This document shows, in pieces, positions 9,492-19,194 of a DNA stretch of 64,000 bases. Numbering within the stretch: the stretch's first letter is position 1; every line of letters begins with the position of its first letter. The notes under the pieces are model-generated. The model was not told the origin of the DNA and made no database searches. It saw only the letters and a list, made by a program, of their open reading frames with translations. Source of the DNA: Armatimonadota bacterium (GTDB lineage: Bacteria; Armatimonadota; UBA5829; DTJY01); contig JAIMAU010000005.1 in the NCBI GenBank assembly GCA_023511795.1, forward strand, positions 1-64,000, read 5' to 3'. A program made the position numbers and the translations under genes.

Positions 9492-10371
9492 TCAAACTGC
9501 CCCTTTCAGGGCACGAACAATTTCCGGAATAGCTATCCTTGGCTCTTCTGAGGCTTCGTACTCCAAAATGAGATACCCCCGATAACCAACATTTTTGAGT
9601 ATATTAGCTATCATTTTGTAATCAGCTGGCTTTTGGGGTGAAACTGTTGTTTTTACATGAGTTGTTATAGCAAATGGCGCAGCTTTTTCTATATCTATAT
9701 GGGTCGTCGCCTCGGAAATTGCCTGTGTCAAGATTGACACCAAACCAACTTGTTTTTACTTCCTTTATAATTGCCAGAAAATTTTCTATGTTGCCAGTAA
9801 ATGCTCCATGATTTTCTAAAGCTAGCATGACGCCGTGTTTTTCGGCTGTATCCCCGCAGGCTTCAATGCACTCGGCCACCCAGCGCGCAGCATCTTTGCT
9901 TGAAGTACCTTTAGGGGGGTCCCCGGCAAATATTCTAATGCAGGGCGCCCCCAGTTCTGACGCACGATGAATCCACTCATTAACAGCGGACACTTCCTTT
10001 TCACGCATATTTCCAGGAGGTACGCAGAAATTATTTTGCACCGACATCCCGGTAATTTCGAGACCGAGCAGGAAAGCTTTTCGCTTTAAACGGTTTAGGT
10101 AGCTCGTAGTAACGGGGTTCGGAAAATAATAGGATGTAATTTCAACTCCATCACAACCAATCTCTGCTGCAGTATCAAGAAAGTCTTCCAGCGTTATGGG
10201 ATTTTCTTTTGCTGTAAGATACTTTTTATAGGAATATGCGGCACAACCAACTTTCAAAATGGGGCCACCTTTGCGAGAGATTGATTCTGCACTGTTAGCA
10301 ATATTTGTGCTACAAACAACCCCAGCGGCCAGCCCTACACCCAATTTGAGAAAGTCTCTTCTGGTTGTCAT
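9492..10371 (-). pseudogene. Tat-exported sugar isomerase/epimerase-like protein, frameshifted
   Basis: Two overlapping pieces (10371-9622 and 9743-9492) make one barrel. The N-terminus has a Tat signal (TTRRDFLKLG, then a hydrophobic run). Barrel landmarks are CDGVEITSYYF, MLALENHGA and FGVNLDTGNFRGDDPY. The family would continue with DIEKAAPFAITTHVKT, which is present in another frame. The break lies at 9689-9700, where CTATAT occurs twice in a row; the coding strand has one base too many (or two too few) between the codons for DPY and DIEK. The rest (YRGYLILEYE) is intact, so the mutation is young, or a sequencing error, or a programmed slip. It overlaps the upstream stop by one base (TAATG). 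Confidence 0.75.
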
Positions 10372-11240
10372 TATCTAATCAACTCCATCCATAGTGCGCG
10401 ATAGTACCTTAAGATACGTTCGGAATCTGGGCTGTCTGGTATTTCTGCAAGCGTAAATCTATCATAACCTGAAGCTTTAAGCAGCGAAAAAAGCTCTCGC
10501 CATGGGTAGTTCGTATTCCAAAGTTCGTTGATATGACAAGATTTTATCTCGTTATGCAAAAGGTTGAAGTACTCAGCTACAGAACCATTCTTAATATCGC
10601 TTGCGTTAGAATTCCAGCAGACGCCAACTGACGGATGGGAACAATAATCAAGTATGTTCCTTATATACGGCGGATGTGATGTTCCCCGACCGTGCACCTC
10701 AAGCCATAATTCAACCCCATGGTCCATAGCAATCTTACCACACTCTCTCAATGCATGACCAATCTGCTCTAGCGTTTTCTCTACTGGAATTCCCTTGTCT
10801 TCCATAAGAGAGTTTGGCCTAACTTTAACACCCTTTGCTCCGACATCTTCGGCCAGTAGTATAAAATCCTTGCATGTTTCAATATTTTGCTTTACAACAG
10901 CACGGTCGTCTGAATGAAACTCACATACTGAGCCGAGGCCCCAAAGGACGATTCCTGAATCTTCGAACCGCTTTCTAACTTCTGCACGCTCAAGCTTCCC
11001 CAGAGAAGGTTCCACTCCATGCGCATGCGTTGTTCGAAGCTCGACTCCTTGCAATCCTATCATTTTACATTTTTCGATTAAGGTTGGGATATCCCAATCC
11101 TTGGCGATGTTGTAAGTCACGAGACCTAATTTCATTTTTGATTCCGTCTTCCTTTCTGAATATGAAAACGCTGGCAAAACAAAGGTCATGCCAAGAGTCA
11201 ATCCAATCTTTAGCCATTCGCGTCGAGTGATTTCAGTCAT
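10371..11240 (-). CDS. Tat-exported sugar phosphate isomerase/epimerase-like protein
   Basis: Start set at ATG 11238-11240, which puts the twin-arginine motif (TRREWLKIG) at residues 5-13 with a hydrophobic run behind it; the longer form to 11267 would bury it. The mature part is a xylose-isomerase-like TIM barrel: LGLVTYNIAK, LQGVELRTTHAHGVEP, VELWLEVHGRG (Glu and His), VGVCWNSNASD, SCHINEL and TLAEIPDSPDS. The aspartate usually found after the VGxCxD strand is replaced by Asn/Ser (CWNSNASD), so metal binding may differ. First gene of the minus-strand cluster, divergent from hflX. Probable envelope role in sugar modification; substrate unknown. Confidence 0.8.
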   Translation of the reverse strand: MTEITRREWLKIGLTLGMTFVLPAFSYSERKTESKMKLGLVTYNIAKDWDIPTLIEKCKMIGLQGVELRTTHAHGVEPSLGKLERAEVRKRFEDSGIVLWGLGSVCEFHSDDRAVVKQNIETCKDFILLAEDVGAKGVKVRPNSLMEDKGIPVEKTLEQIGHALRECGKIAMDHGVELWLEVHGRGTSHPPYIRNILDYCSHPSVGVCWNSNASDIKNGSVAEYFNLLHNEIKSCHINELWNTNYPWRELFSLLKASGYDRFTLAEIPDSPDSERILRYYRALWMELIR

Positions 11241-11356
11241 TATTAGCAACAGCCCTCTCACCCACACTCCAAAAGAGGGCGAATTCTAAATCTCTTCCTA
11301 TTCTACGCAACGCCCTCAGCAGAGTCAACCAACTCGCCAAAATAATAATTGCAGGG

Positions 11357-11362
11357 TATAAT
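11357..11362 (+). promoter_or_regulatory. Perfect TATAAT -10 box directly before hflX
   Basis: TATAAT at 11357-11362. A weak -35 candidate, TCGCCA, sits 17 bp upstream at 11334-11339. Transcription would start around 11369, only about four bases before the ATG at 11373, which would give an almost leaderless mRNA. No Shine-Dalgarno sequence precedes that ATG. Confidence 0.45.
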
Positions 11363-11372
11363 ATGGTTGGAA

Positions 11373-12626
11373 ATGCATGAGATTAGACACGTTGAGCGAG
11401 CGATTATAGTAAATCTGGATGTATCTGAAGAAGAATCTAACCGCTGGTCGCTCGATGAACTGAGAGAACTAATAATAACCGCGGGCGCAATAGTTGCTGG
11501 CGAATTTCACCAGAAGCGCGCAAAGCCGGATATTGCCTACTATGTTGGGCAAGGAAAAGCTGAGGAGCTTTTTGCTGAAGCTAAAAGCAAAGAAGCAGAT
11601 CTTGTCGTGGTAAATGACGATCTTACTCCTATTCAACAAAGGAACCTGGAGGAAACCCTAGAGATACGCGTCATTGATCGCACTCAGCTTATTCTTGACA
11701 TCTTCGCACAACGAGCACACACGCACGAAGGTAAACTTCAGGTCGAGCTTGCCCAGCTCAACTATCTTTTGCCAAGACTCACAGGCCGCGGCAAGGCATT
11801 GAGCCGTCTCGGCGGCGGTATTGGAACGCGAGGGCCTGGTGAAACAAAACTCGAAAGCGACCGGAGGCGAATTAGAAAGCGAATTGCGGACCTCTCCGAA
11901 GAAATTGAGGAGGTTCGCCAACATCGGCGCGTCCAAAAAGAGAGCCGCCGCAAGCTACCTTTCCCAACAGCAGCACTTGTTGGCTATACAAGCGCAGGAA
12001 AATCAACGTTGTTGAATACCCTATCGGGATCAGAAGTTTTAGTAGACCAAAAACTTTTCGCCACCCTTGATCCAACAACCAGGCGCGTCGTGCTTCCCGA
12101 CGGATGGGCAGTGTTGATAACCGATACAGTAGGCTTCATTCGTAAGCTACCTCACGAACTAGTAGCTACTTTTCGAGCCACTCTTGAAGAAGTTACCGAA
12201 TCCGATTTTCTAATTCACGTTGTGGATGCGAGCCATCCACAAATGACAGCTCAAATGGAAGCTGTTCGCAATGTTCTCCACGAGCTAAATTCGCATGAAA
12301 AGCCGATGGTAACCGTTTTTAATAAGAGCGATCTCATCAAAGACCAGTATGTGCTACGCAAGCTTGTAGCAGAAACCCCAAATAGCGTCTATATCTCAGC
12401 CAAAAACCGAGAAGGAATTCGACAATTAATGAACCTGCTTTCTAAAACTCTTAGAAGTCTTTTGGTTCGAATGTCGCTGAATATCCCTTACGAGCGAAGT
12501 GACCTCGTATCGCTGTGTTATGAAAATGGTCGCGTACTAAAAGCAGAATACACAACCACTGGCATTCTTATTGAAGCAGAGGTTTCTCGCGAAATTGCAG
12601 GAAAGCTTGAGCGCTATGCTCCATAA
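11373..12626 (+). CDS. hflX: GTPase HflX
   Basis: About 417 residues from the ATG at 11373 (the frame is open back to a TTG at 11349). HflX splits stalled or heat-damaged 70S ribosomes. Visible in order: N-terminal nucleotide-binding-like domain with VGQGKAEEL and VVVNDDLTPIQQRNLEE; the Gly-rich linker GGGIGTRGPGETKLESDRRR and a helical arm; then the G domain with Walker A GYTSAGKS, switch II DTVGFI, NKSD and a C-terminal SAKN. Length is typical. Stand-alone gene between a divergent sugar isomerase gene and a radical SAM gene. Family call is secure; the start is not (see the -10 box overlapping the leader). Confidence 0.95.
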   Translation: MHEIRHVERAIIVNLDVSEEESNRWSLDELRELIITAGAIVAGEFHQKRAKPDIAYYVGQGKAEELFAEAKSKEADLVVVNDDLTPIQQRNLEETLEIRVIDRTQLILDIFAQRAHTHEGKLQVELAQLNYLLPRLTGRGKALSRLGGGIGTRGPGETKLESDRRRIRKRIADLSEEIEEVRQHRRVQKESRRKLPFPTAALVGYTSAGKSTLLNTLSGSEVLVDQKLFATLDPTTRRVVLPDGWAVLITDTVGFIRKLPHELVATFRATLEEVTESDFLIHVVDASHPQMTAQMEAVRNVLHELNSHEKPMVTVFNKSDLIKDQYVLRKLVAETPNSVYISAKNREGIRQLMNLLSKTLRSLLVRMSLNIPYERSDLVSLCYENGRVLKAEYTTTGILIEAEVSREIAGKLERYAP

Positions 12627-12712
12627 AATAAACTTTTAGCTTTTGCAATTTAATGCTCCGTTTATCTTAATTCTTCAGGGAGCCATGCCACATCCAATAT
12701 TGAAAGGTTCAA

Positions 12713-13537
12713 ATGGCTGTAATTCGAGAGGTAATCGCAAAATCTATACTATGCAAGTCAGGTATTTCTAACTATTGCGTCAACTGCTATACTGGCTGCT
12801 TACATGGTTGTATTTACTGCTATGCCAGATTTATGAAGCGCTTTACGAACCACGAAGAACGCTGGGGCCAGTTTCTAGATATTAAAGTAAACGCTCCCGT
12901 ACTTCTAGCGCGGGAGGTCAAGCGAAAACGCCCAGGAACTGTATTCTTCAGCTCCGTATGCGATGCCTACCAACCAGTCGAAAAACGATATGAGCTTTCC
13001 CGTTCATGCCTAAAGAGATTGATAGAAGCCGGTTTTAGTATTGCAGTGCTAACAAAAAGCAAATTGGTGACCAGAGACTTTGACATTTTGGCAGGATACC
13101 CCTATTGCGAGGTAGGGAGCACCCTAACGACAGCGAATGAGAAATTGAGGTTCCTTATTGAACCTGGTGCCTCACCGACTTATGAGCGGATTGCAGCATT
13201 GGAAAGAGCATGCGAAAAAGGAATCAGAGCATATGCCTTCCTCGGTCCGTTCATGCCAGAGCTCTCAGACACTGACGAGGCTCTTAGTTCACTTATTTCT
13301 TCGATTGCACCCCTGCCTCTTGAATATTATTACGCGGATAAGCTGAACCCACGGCCAGGAGTCTGGAATTCGGTACTGCTGTTTTTAAGAAGGTACTATC
13401 CGCAGTTAATAAATCACTACCACCGCTTATTTTTCAACAAAGAAGAATATCGCATGTATTGCGCAGACTTAGGAAAGCGTCTAAGGGCAATCGCCGCCGA
13501 GCATGGCGTCGGCGATAAGCTAAAGGCTGTGTTTTAA
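12713..13537 (+). CDS. SplB-like radical SAM protein
   Basis: 274 residues. N-terminal motif NCYTGCLHGCIYCYAR has the radical SAM cluster ligands C29, C33 and C36 (CX3CX2C) in the style of the spore photoproduct lyase/COG1533 group, followed by FFSSVCDAYQPVE, which is common in that group. The family reduces SAM to a 5'-deoxyadenosyl radical. True SplB repairs spore DNA and is longer, so this shorter form more likely belongs to the broad Rv2578c-like branch with no known substrate. Two more cysteines (C22, C25) precede the motif. Eighty-six bases separate it from hflX, so co-transcription is possible but not shown. Confidence 0.85.
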   Translation: MAVIREVIAKSILCKSGISNYCVNCYTGCLHGCIYCYARFMKRFTNHEERWGQFLDIKVNAPVLLAREVKRKRPGTVFFSSVCDAYQPVEKRYELSRSCLKRLIEAGFSIAVLTKSKLVTRDFDILAGYPYCEVGSTLTTANEKLRFLIEPGASPTYERIAALERACEKGIRAYAFLGPFMPELSDTDEALSSLISSIAPLPLEYYYADKLNPRPGVWNSVLLFLRRYYPQLINHYHRLFFNKEEYRMYCADLGKRLRAIAAEHGVGDKLKAVF

Positions 13538-13643
13538 ATAGCCTGTTTTGCAAACATTTCTCCAATTTTTCCTGTTATAACTTATCAACCAACTTTGAAC
13601 CCATAAAGGTTTTCTGCCACCCAATGCCTAATAAAAATTTGGA

Positions 13644-15791
13644 ATGAAAAAGAAGCTCTTCATAAAAATTGTCATTATCATCTCAGCGATAAGCAACCTA
13701 GGGGCAACCACAATGAATCTAGAAAGGCCGTCCGTTTTCCTCAACGCGAAAGAAATCGCTAGACTACGCAAGGAAGTTAAAACAGTCTCATGGAAACGAG
13801 AACTTTATGAAAAAGATTCAGGACGGCCAATGTTCCTAGGCGGCACATCCATCAAAGCCACAGCCGATAGGTGGCTGAATATTGACATCCAAATTCCTGA
13901 AAGGAGTGGGCACTTTCATAATTTCTTCTGCAAAGATGGCAACATGCTGGAACTCCCCGAAGATCTCAAACCACGACCAGAAGGCTATAAATGCCCAGTC
14001 TGTGGACAAATATACAAAGGCGAAAAATACGATGGTGCGGTACGCTGGCGAGCTCATAATGAGCTATCGGTTGCCGCATTTAATTTAGCTCTCACCCATG
14101 TTTTGGAAGGAGATATCCAGTATGCTCGCAAGGCTGCCGAAATTCTCATAAAATATACAAATGCTTACCCCGGACCCCATACTTCCCCAACTGCTGGCGG
14201 TATTATGTACCAATCGCTTTGTGAAGCAGTTTGGGTCATTCCACTTGCCGCTGCCTATGATTTGGTCTACAACGAATTGTCAGAAAATGAAAAAACAAAA
14301 ATCGAGACAAAGCTATTTCGGCCTGTTGCTGAGGGACTGCGTAACATGGGCATTGGTGGCAATTGGGGCTCATGGCATCTCTCGGCAGTAGGCGTAATCG
14401 GCTATGCAATAAAGGACAAAGAGCTTATTCAATATGCTTTGGAAAGCTTTAAGTCGCAAATAGATAAACAACTTGGAGATGACGGCCTTTGGCCCGAGTC
14501 AGTCCACACCTACCATTTTTATCCAATGAATGCATTTCTCTACCTTGCGGAGGCAGCACTTCACAACGGTACTGACCTCTATAACTGGGAAGCAAAACCA
14601 GGCAAAGGGCTCAAGGCAATGTTCATCGCTCCACTTAATTATGCATATCCCAATTTTCAACTTCCTGCAATCAACGATGGGTGGTTCAAATCTTTCTTGC
14701 CGCTTGGTCTTTATGAACTTGCCTATGCAAGATATGATGACCCAATGCTAGGCTGGGTATTAAAACAAGGCTATGACAAGCTCAAATCCCCTAGGTCAAG
14801 TCTTTGGGCACTGTTACACGGCAGATCTCTTGACAAGAATTTCAAAGAGCCGAGTTTTAAATCAATTAATTTCCCTGTCTTAGGTATAGCTGTCCTGCGT
14901 TCTCAGAACGGAAACATGATAACCTTCGATTATGGACCGCATCTCGGACACGGACAACGCGATAAAATGGGAATCACTCTTTTTGCAAATGGCAAACCGC
15001 TTGTTCTAGATTATGGAACACCTGGTTACGGCTCTGAAATTATGCAATGGTATGTAAGCACTCCAGCTCACAACACGGTAGTCGTAGATTGCAAAAACCA
15101 AGCTACGACAAAGGAACGCCGGCTTACTTGCTTTAATTCAGGTGATTTTTTTGAAGTTGCCGAAGCTGAAACTGAGGAAGCTTATCCTGGGGTGCTTCAT
15201 CGCCGCACGGTAATTCGCGTTGAAGATTATTTTATTGTGGTTGACTACTTAGAAAGCGAAGAAGAGCATTCCTATGACTGGTTCCTCCGATGTGAAGGCG
15301 ACCTTACAATAAGGATGGTTCCAACTACAGATGCCCCTCCAATTTCGTACAAATACGTTGAGCAGTTAGCTTCTTTCGCCCCCAAAGGACCATGGCAAGC
15401 AAGGTGGAAGACTAAAGATGGAGGGCTTGGTCTTATCATGCTTGATGATTCTCCATCGCTAGTATATTCTACCGAATGTCCTGCCGAATTGGGAACGCGA
15501 AAAGTACCTTTGATAGTTTCTCACAAAAAAGGCAAAACGGCAACATTTACTGCGATTTTGTTTCCATACCTAGGTTCACTAAGGGTAACGGCAACTTTGA
15601 AAAGGGGTTTGATAGAAGTCAATCATGACGGAGTTACTGACTGGATCTCAATTGAGCCCCATATAGGGGAACGGCCGCTACTAACCGACGGTCGCTATGC
15701 TTTTGTGCTAACAAAAGACTCCAAACCCCTGTGCTCCTCCATAATTGGAGGAAGCTATTTGGATTGGAATGGGGCGAAAAGCCCTTTCTAA
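13644..15791 (+). CDS. Heparinase II/III-like polysaccharide lyase, secreted
   Basis: 715 residues with a Sec signal (KKKLFIKIVIIISAIS). An N-terminal alpha/alpha toroid of the alginate-lyase/heparinase type spans about 100-400, with NWGSWHLSAVG and SVHTYHFYPMNAF holding the likely His/Tyr catalytic residues. The C-terminal heparinase II/III beta-sandwich follows, with DYGPHLGHGQRDKMG, LDYGTPGYGS and STPAHNTVVVD, the standard signature of PF07940. A CPVCG pair with another cysteine upstream (FFCKDG) may bind a metal, as in related proteins. The family cleaves uronic-acid polysaccharides by beta-elimination; the polymer here is unknown. Single plus-strand gene facing the mannosidase. Confidence 0.87.
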   Translation: MKKKLFIKIVIIISAISNLGATTMNLERPSVFLNAKEIARLRKEVKTVSWKRELYEKDSGRPMFLGGTSIKATADRWLNIDIQIPERSGHFHNFFCKDGNMLELPEDLKPRPEGYKCPVCGQIYKGEKYDGAVRWRAHNELSVAAFNLALTHVLEGDIQYARKAAEILIKYTNAYPGPHTSPTAGGIMYQSLCEAVWVIPLAAAYDLVYNELSENEKTKIETKLFRPVAEGLRNMGIGGNWGSWHLSAVGVIGYAIKDKELIQYALESFKSQIDKQLGDDGLWPESVHTYHFYPMNAFLYLAEAALHNGTDLYNWEAKPGKGLKAMFIAPLNYAYPNFQLPAINDGWFKSFLPLGLYELAYARYDDPMLGWVLKQGYDKLKSPRSSLWALLHGRSLDKNFKEPSFKSINFPVLGIAVLRSQNGNMITFDYGPHLGHGQRDKMGITLFANGKPLVLDYGTPGYGSEIMQWYVSTPAHNTVVVDCKNQATTKERRLTCFNSGDFFEVAEAETEEAYPGVLHRRTVIRVEDYFIVVDYLESEEEHSYDWFLRCEGDLTIRMVPTTDAPPISYKYVEQLASFAPKGPWQARWKTKDGGLGLIMLDDSPSLVYSTECPAELGTRKVPLIVSHKKGKTATFTAILFPYLGSLRVTATLKRGLIEVNHDGVTDWISIEPHIGERPLLTDGRYAFVLTKDSKPLCSSIIGGSYLDWNGAKSPF

Positions 15792-15915
15792 GCGAATAAT
15801 AGTCTCATCCGCTTATGTAAAACTCATTACTTACATTTTTTAGGCAGGTCTCATGTCCAAACACAAATTACGCATTTCAAACACAGAAGAAATTATCCTA
15901 AACTAATCTTTTCCT

Positions 15916-18900
15916 TTAGCCAGCGACCAGCTTAACCGTCTTAATCTCAAAAGGTGTAAATGATAGCTGGATTTTATTATTATCAACTTCAAGTTCTTTC
16001 TTATCTCTCTCAAGAAGGTCACACTCTGCCGCACGAGAAATCGAAGAGCCTGCTGTAAGCGTGACCTCTGCAAGACCACCTGAGCATTCATACAATCGCA
16101 TGATTAACGCATCTTCCCTTTCTGCCTTCTTTATTGTTTCAACAATCACATTTGGCGAATCTACGGATAACAGACTTCCGCTGAATCTTGGTTTATCCTC
16201 CGAAAGCCACGCCGTCATAGGAACGTTTAGCTCATATGCCCTGCGCACAGTCTCCCCTGCTATCCAGTCGCCTTGGTGGGGCAGAAGTGAATATGTAAAT
16301 ACATGCTCGCCCATATCAGCCTGCGAATCTGGCATTTTTGGTGAACGGAGCAAAGTTAGCCGAATTACGTTGCTGTATATATCGTGGCCATACTTGCAGT
16401 CGTTTAAGAGGCTAACTCCGTAATCCGCTTGCGAGAGATCAACCCACTTTTGAGCAGGAACCTCAAAGCGAGCAAAGTCCCAACCGGTATTCCAATGATT
16501 TGGGCGCTCAACGCTTCCGAATTGAATCTCGTATCTCGCTTTGTTTCCATGAACATTCACAGGAAAAGCAACCTTTAACATCTTTGTCGCTTCATGCCAG
16601 TCAACATGCGTTTCAAAATCAATTCTTGGATTTGAGCCCCAAAGTACAATCCTTTGCTCAATCTGAGAGTTCCCAAACCTTCTTACCATTCTCACAGAGC
16701 CTCGAACTGGCCCTGCCTCTTCTACCGTAATTTCCGTAAGGTCGGTTATATCATTGCCTTTATCGCGGTAGTAGAACTCGATATCCCATGCATCCCAAGA
16801 AAGCGGCTTGTCCTCGAATAGCTGGAAAAGATTGGCACGGGCTCCTCTGGGAAGCACCTCCCTTTTTGCCCGCTTATCGTAAATCGAGGTTATTAACCCT
16901 TGCCGGTCAATTTTGACGCGGTAGAAAGAGTTTTCCATGCATGATGTTGAAACCTTTATGTTTGCCTTAGCTATCCTTGGTACGCCCTTAACAAGTTTAA
17001 ATGAGCAAAGTCCTATGCCAGGTAGTGCCTGCGGTTCGAACCAAAGTTCCGATGCGTTTCCAGCTTTCGGTTGTGATGGAAGCACCTGACCATCAATAGT
17101 TTCAACGTGCCAATTTTTTGCATTCCCAGGTACCTTCAAGCAGACTGCATCCGACCGATTCCATGCTAGGCTATTAAAAACAATAATTTGATTACCATCT
17201 GCCTCTGATGCGCCAATTACCCGCAGACCCTGGGCTCGCATTTTCTCGCCAATTTCGGCAATTTCTTGGTAGTCAATGGCTGTGTCTTTGTAAACATCTG
17301 TAACCGAGGTTCCAGGAATTACATCATGGAATTGATTCTTGCAAATGAGCTTCCAAGCACGTGTAAACCGTTCATGTGGATATTCAGCTTTCGCAAGAAG
17401 CCATGCAAGGCCGCATGCCATTTCAGCGTCACGAAGGAGCAACTCTGATTTTCGATTCGCTCTCTTGTTTCGCGATTGGGTGGTATACGTACCCCGATGG
17501 TACTCCAAATAGAGCTCGCCCACCCATGTGGGAAGGTCCTCACTTCTTTTCTCTAGCTCATGGAAAAAGTCGCTAACCCACGACGGTTTGCATTTAGGAA
17601 CGCCCTCTAAATTTGCAGCACGCTTCAGATGCTCCAAATGTTCTCTAGTTGGCCCGCCCCCGCCATCGCCAAAACCATATGGGTAAAGGGCGATATCCGA
17701 TCTATCTTTCTCTCTATAATTCTCTGCCGCTCCTCGAAGCGTTCCTGGATCAATCCTTGCGTTGTAGTCGTTGCTAGGAGGAAAATGAGCTAAAACCCGC
17801 GTTCCATCTATTCCCTCCCACCAAAAGGTTGAATAGGGAAACTTATTAAATTGGCTCCAACTTATCTTGATAGTTGAAAAATACTTAATTCCACCAAGCT
17901 TTAAAATCTGTGGCAATGCGGCGCTGTATCCAAATACATCTGGTAGCCAGAACACGTCTGTTTCGATTCCAAATTCATCTAAAAAATAACTCTTGCCAAG
18001 CAAAATCTGCCTTACAAGGGATTCACCTGACGTAAGATTGCAATCTGCCTCAACCCACATGCTTCCCTGAGGCTCAAATCTTCGTTCATTTATGCGCTTT
18101 TTAATTTTTTGATAAAGCTGAGGATAATGTTCTTTTGTAAACTCGTAGAGCTGAGCTTGGCTTTGGGTAAAAAGATAATACGGATATTCCTCCATTAAGC
18201 GGTCAACAGTTGAAAATGTGCGTGAACACTTGCGTATGGTCTCCGCATATGGCCATAGCCAAGCCACGTCAATATGAGAATGACCGTTACATGCAAATTC
18301 AAGGGAGCTTGCGTTTGCAGGAGCCTTGTATAGGGGCATGAGTATCCTTGCCGCGTTTCTTGCGCTTTCTGCAAGTGCGTCAAAACTGTTTGCGTCGGGG
18401 TTGAACGAATCCACGCTTTTATTAGCAATCCGAACTATTCTTGCGCGACGCCTATCTCCCTTTGGCAAGGATTCGGCAATCCCAAGAATGAATCCAAGAT
18501 CATAGTAATAGTCCTTAACATCGGTATTCAGCACTGCAATATCTGCTTGCTCAAGCACCATCTTGTGTTTGATGCCCTGCCAAACTGGGGTGGAAACACA
18601 TGCCACCACAATGTCAAATTTCTCTCCAGGCTTTGCTTTTTCAGTCAAAATTACGTCCGGATGGTTGGGATCTATCCCTTGGTATGGAATGCCGTCTATA
18701 AAGAGGCATCCTTCGCCACCTAACCAACCTGTCTTTCCGAAACGAAACAATGCTACAAGCGTCTTACCAGCGAATTCCCTTGGAACTGTAAATTGGAAGC
18801 GAAACCAAGCAAACTCACCACCGCCAGCCCACTCATCACCGACCTTGATAATACGCCAGTCACTTGCGTTCAACGCCTCATCTATCTTCTCATATGCGGT

Positions 18901-19038
18901 AGTCTCGCGTATTAGGATTTTTTCGATTTGTCGAGTGCCCCACCAGCGCAAATTGCCTATTTCATTCCAGCGCTGTCGAGCTTTTTGGAGCAATAGCTCC
19001 TCGATTCTATCATGGAGCATGGGTTGTTCTATTGGCAC
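15916..19038 (-). CDS. GH38 alpha-mannosidase
   Basis: About 1040 residues. The start is set at GTG 19036-19038, five bases after a clean GGAGG; the longer TTG form at 19050 would contain that site. Layout is of the cytosolic GH38 type: an N-terminal beta domain, then the catalytic domain with HSHIDVAWLW (zinc ligands His and Asp near 253-257) and VFWLPDVFGYS with the nucleophile Asp near 367, a three-helix bundle including KNQFHDVIPGTSVTDVY, and the long beta-sandwich C-terminus. No signal peptide, so it works in the cytoplasm, releasing mannose from imported oligosaccharides or from mannosylated material. Convergent with the lyase gene; 144 bp from the secreted hydrolase behind it. Confidence 0.93.
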   Translation of the reverse strand: MPIEQPMLHDRIEELLLQKARQRWNEIGNLRWWGTRQIEKILIRETTAYEKIDEALNASDWRIIKVGDEWAGGGEFAWFRFQFTVPREFAGKTLVALFRFGKTGWLGGEGCLFIDGIPYQGIDPNHPDVILTEKAKPGEKFDIVVACVSTPVWQGIKHKMVLEQADIAVLNTDVKDYYYDLGFILGIAESLPKGDRRRARIVRIANKSVDSFNPDANSFDALAESARNAARILMPLYKAPANASSLEFACNGHSHIDVAWLWPYAETIRKCSRTFSTVDRLMEEYPYYLFTQSQAQLYEFTKEHYPQLYQKIKKRINERRFEPQGSMWVEADCNLTSGESLVRQILLGKSYFLDEFGIETDVFWLPDVFGYSAALPQILKLGGIKYFSTIKISWSQFNKFPYSTFWWEGIDGTRVLAHFPPSNDYNARIDPGTLRGAAENYREKDRSDIALYPYGFGDGGGGPTREHLEHLKRAANLEGVPKCKPSWVSDFFHELEKRSEDLPTWVGELYLEYHRGTYTTQSRNKRANRKSELLLRDAEMACGLAWLLAKAEYPHERFTRAWKLICKNQFHDVIPGTSVTDVYKDTAIDYQEIAEIGEKMRAQGLRVIGASEADGNQIIVFNSLAWNRSDAVCLKVPGNAKNWHVETIDGQVLPSQPKAGNASELWFEPQALPGIGLCSFKLVKGVPRIAKANIKVSTSCMENSFYRVKIDRQGLITSIYDKRAKREVLPRGARANLFQLFEDKPLSWDAWDIEFYYRDKGNDITDLTEITVEEAGPVRGSVRMVRRFGNSQIEQRIVLWGSNPRIDFETHVDWHEATKMLKVAFPVNVHGNKARYEIQFGSVERPNHWNTGWDFARFEVPAQKWVDLSQADYGVSLLNDCKYGHDIYSNVIRLTLLRSPKMPDSQADMGEHVFTYSLLPHQGDWIAGETVRRAYELNVPMTAWLSEDKPRFSGSLLSVDSPNVIVETIKKAEREDALIMRLYECSGGLAEVTLTAGSSISRAAECDLLERDKKELEVDNNKIQLSFTPFEIKTVKLVAG

Positions 19039-19194
19039 TTTTACCTCCAAAAACTACAATGCATTAGTCCGGAAACATTAATTAGCAAGCTTTCTCTTGC
19101 TTCCAACAAAAGTGCTATTAAACTGGCAAAAGATTTTTTCCTTCGTATTCCGCCGATGCTTTTTAGCATAGCAATTCATAAAAAGGATGAAAAG

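Noticed and set aside
15816-15842. Hairpin ATGTAA/TTACAT followed by T's between the lyase and mannosidase genes
   Set aside because: Six-bp AT-rich stem is too weak to call a terminator, although the place would suit one.
17031-17040. GGTTCGAACC resembling a tRNA T-loop
   Set aside because: Inside the mannosidase coding sequence with no cloverleaf around it; no tRNA was found elsewhere.
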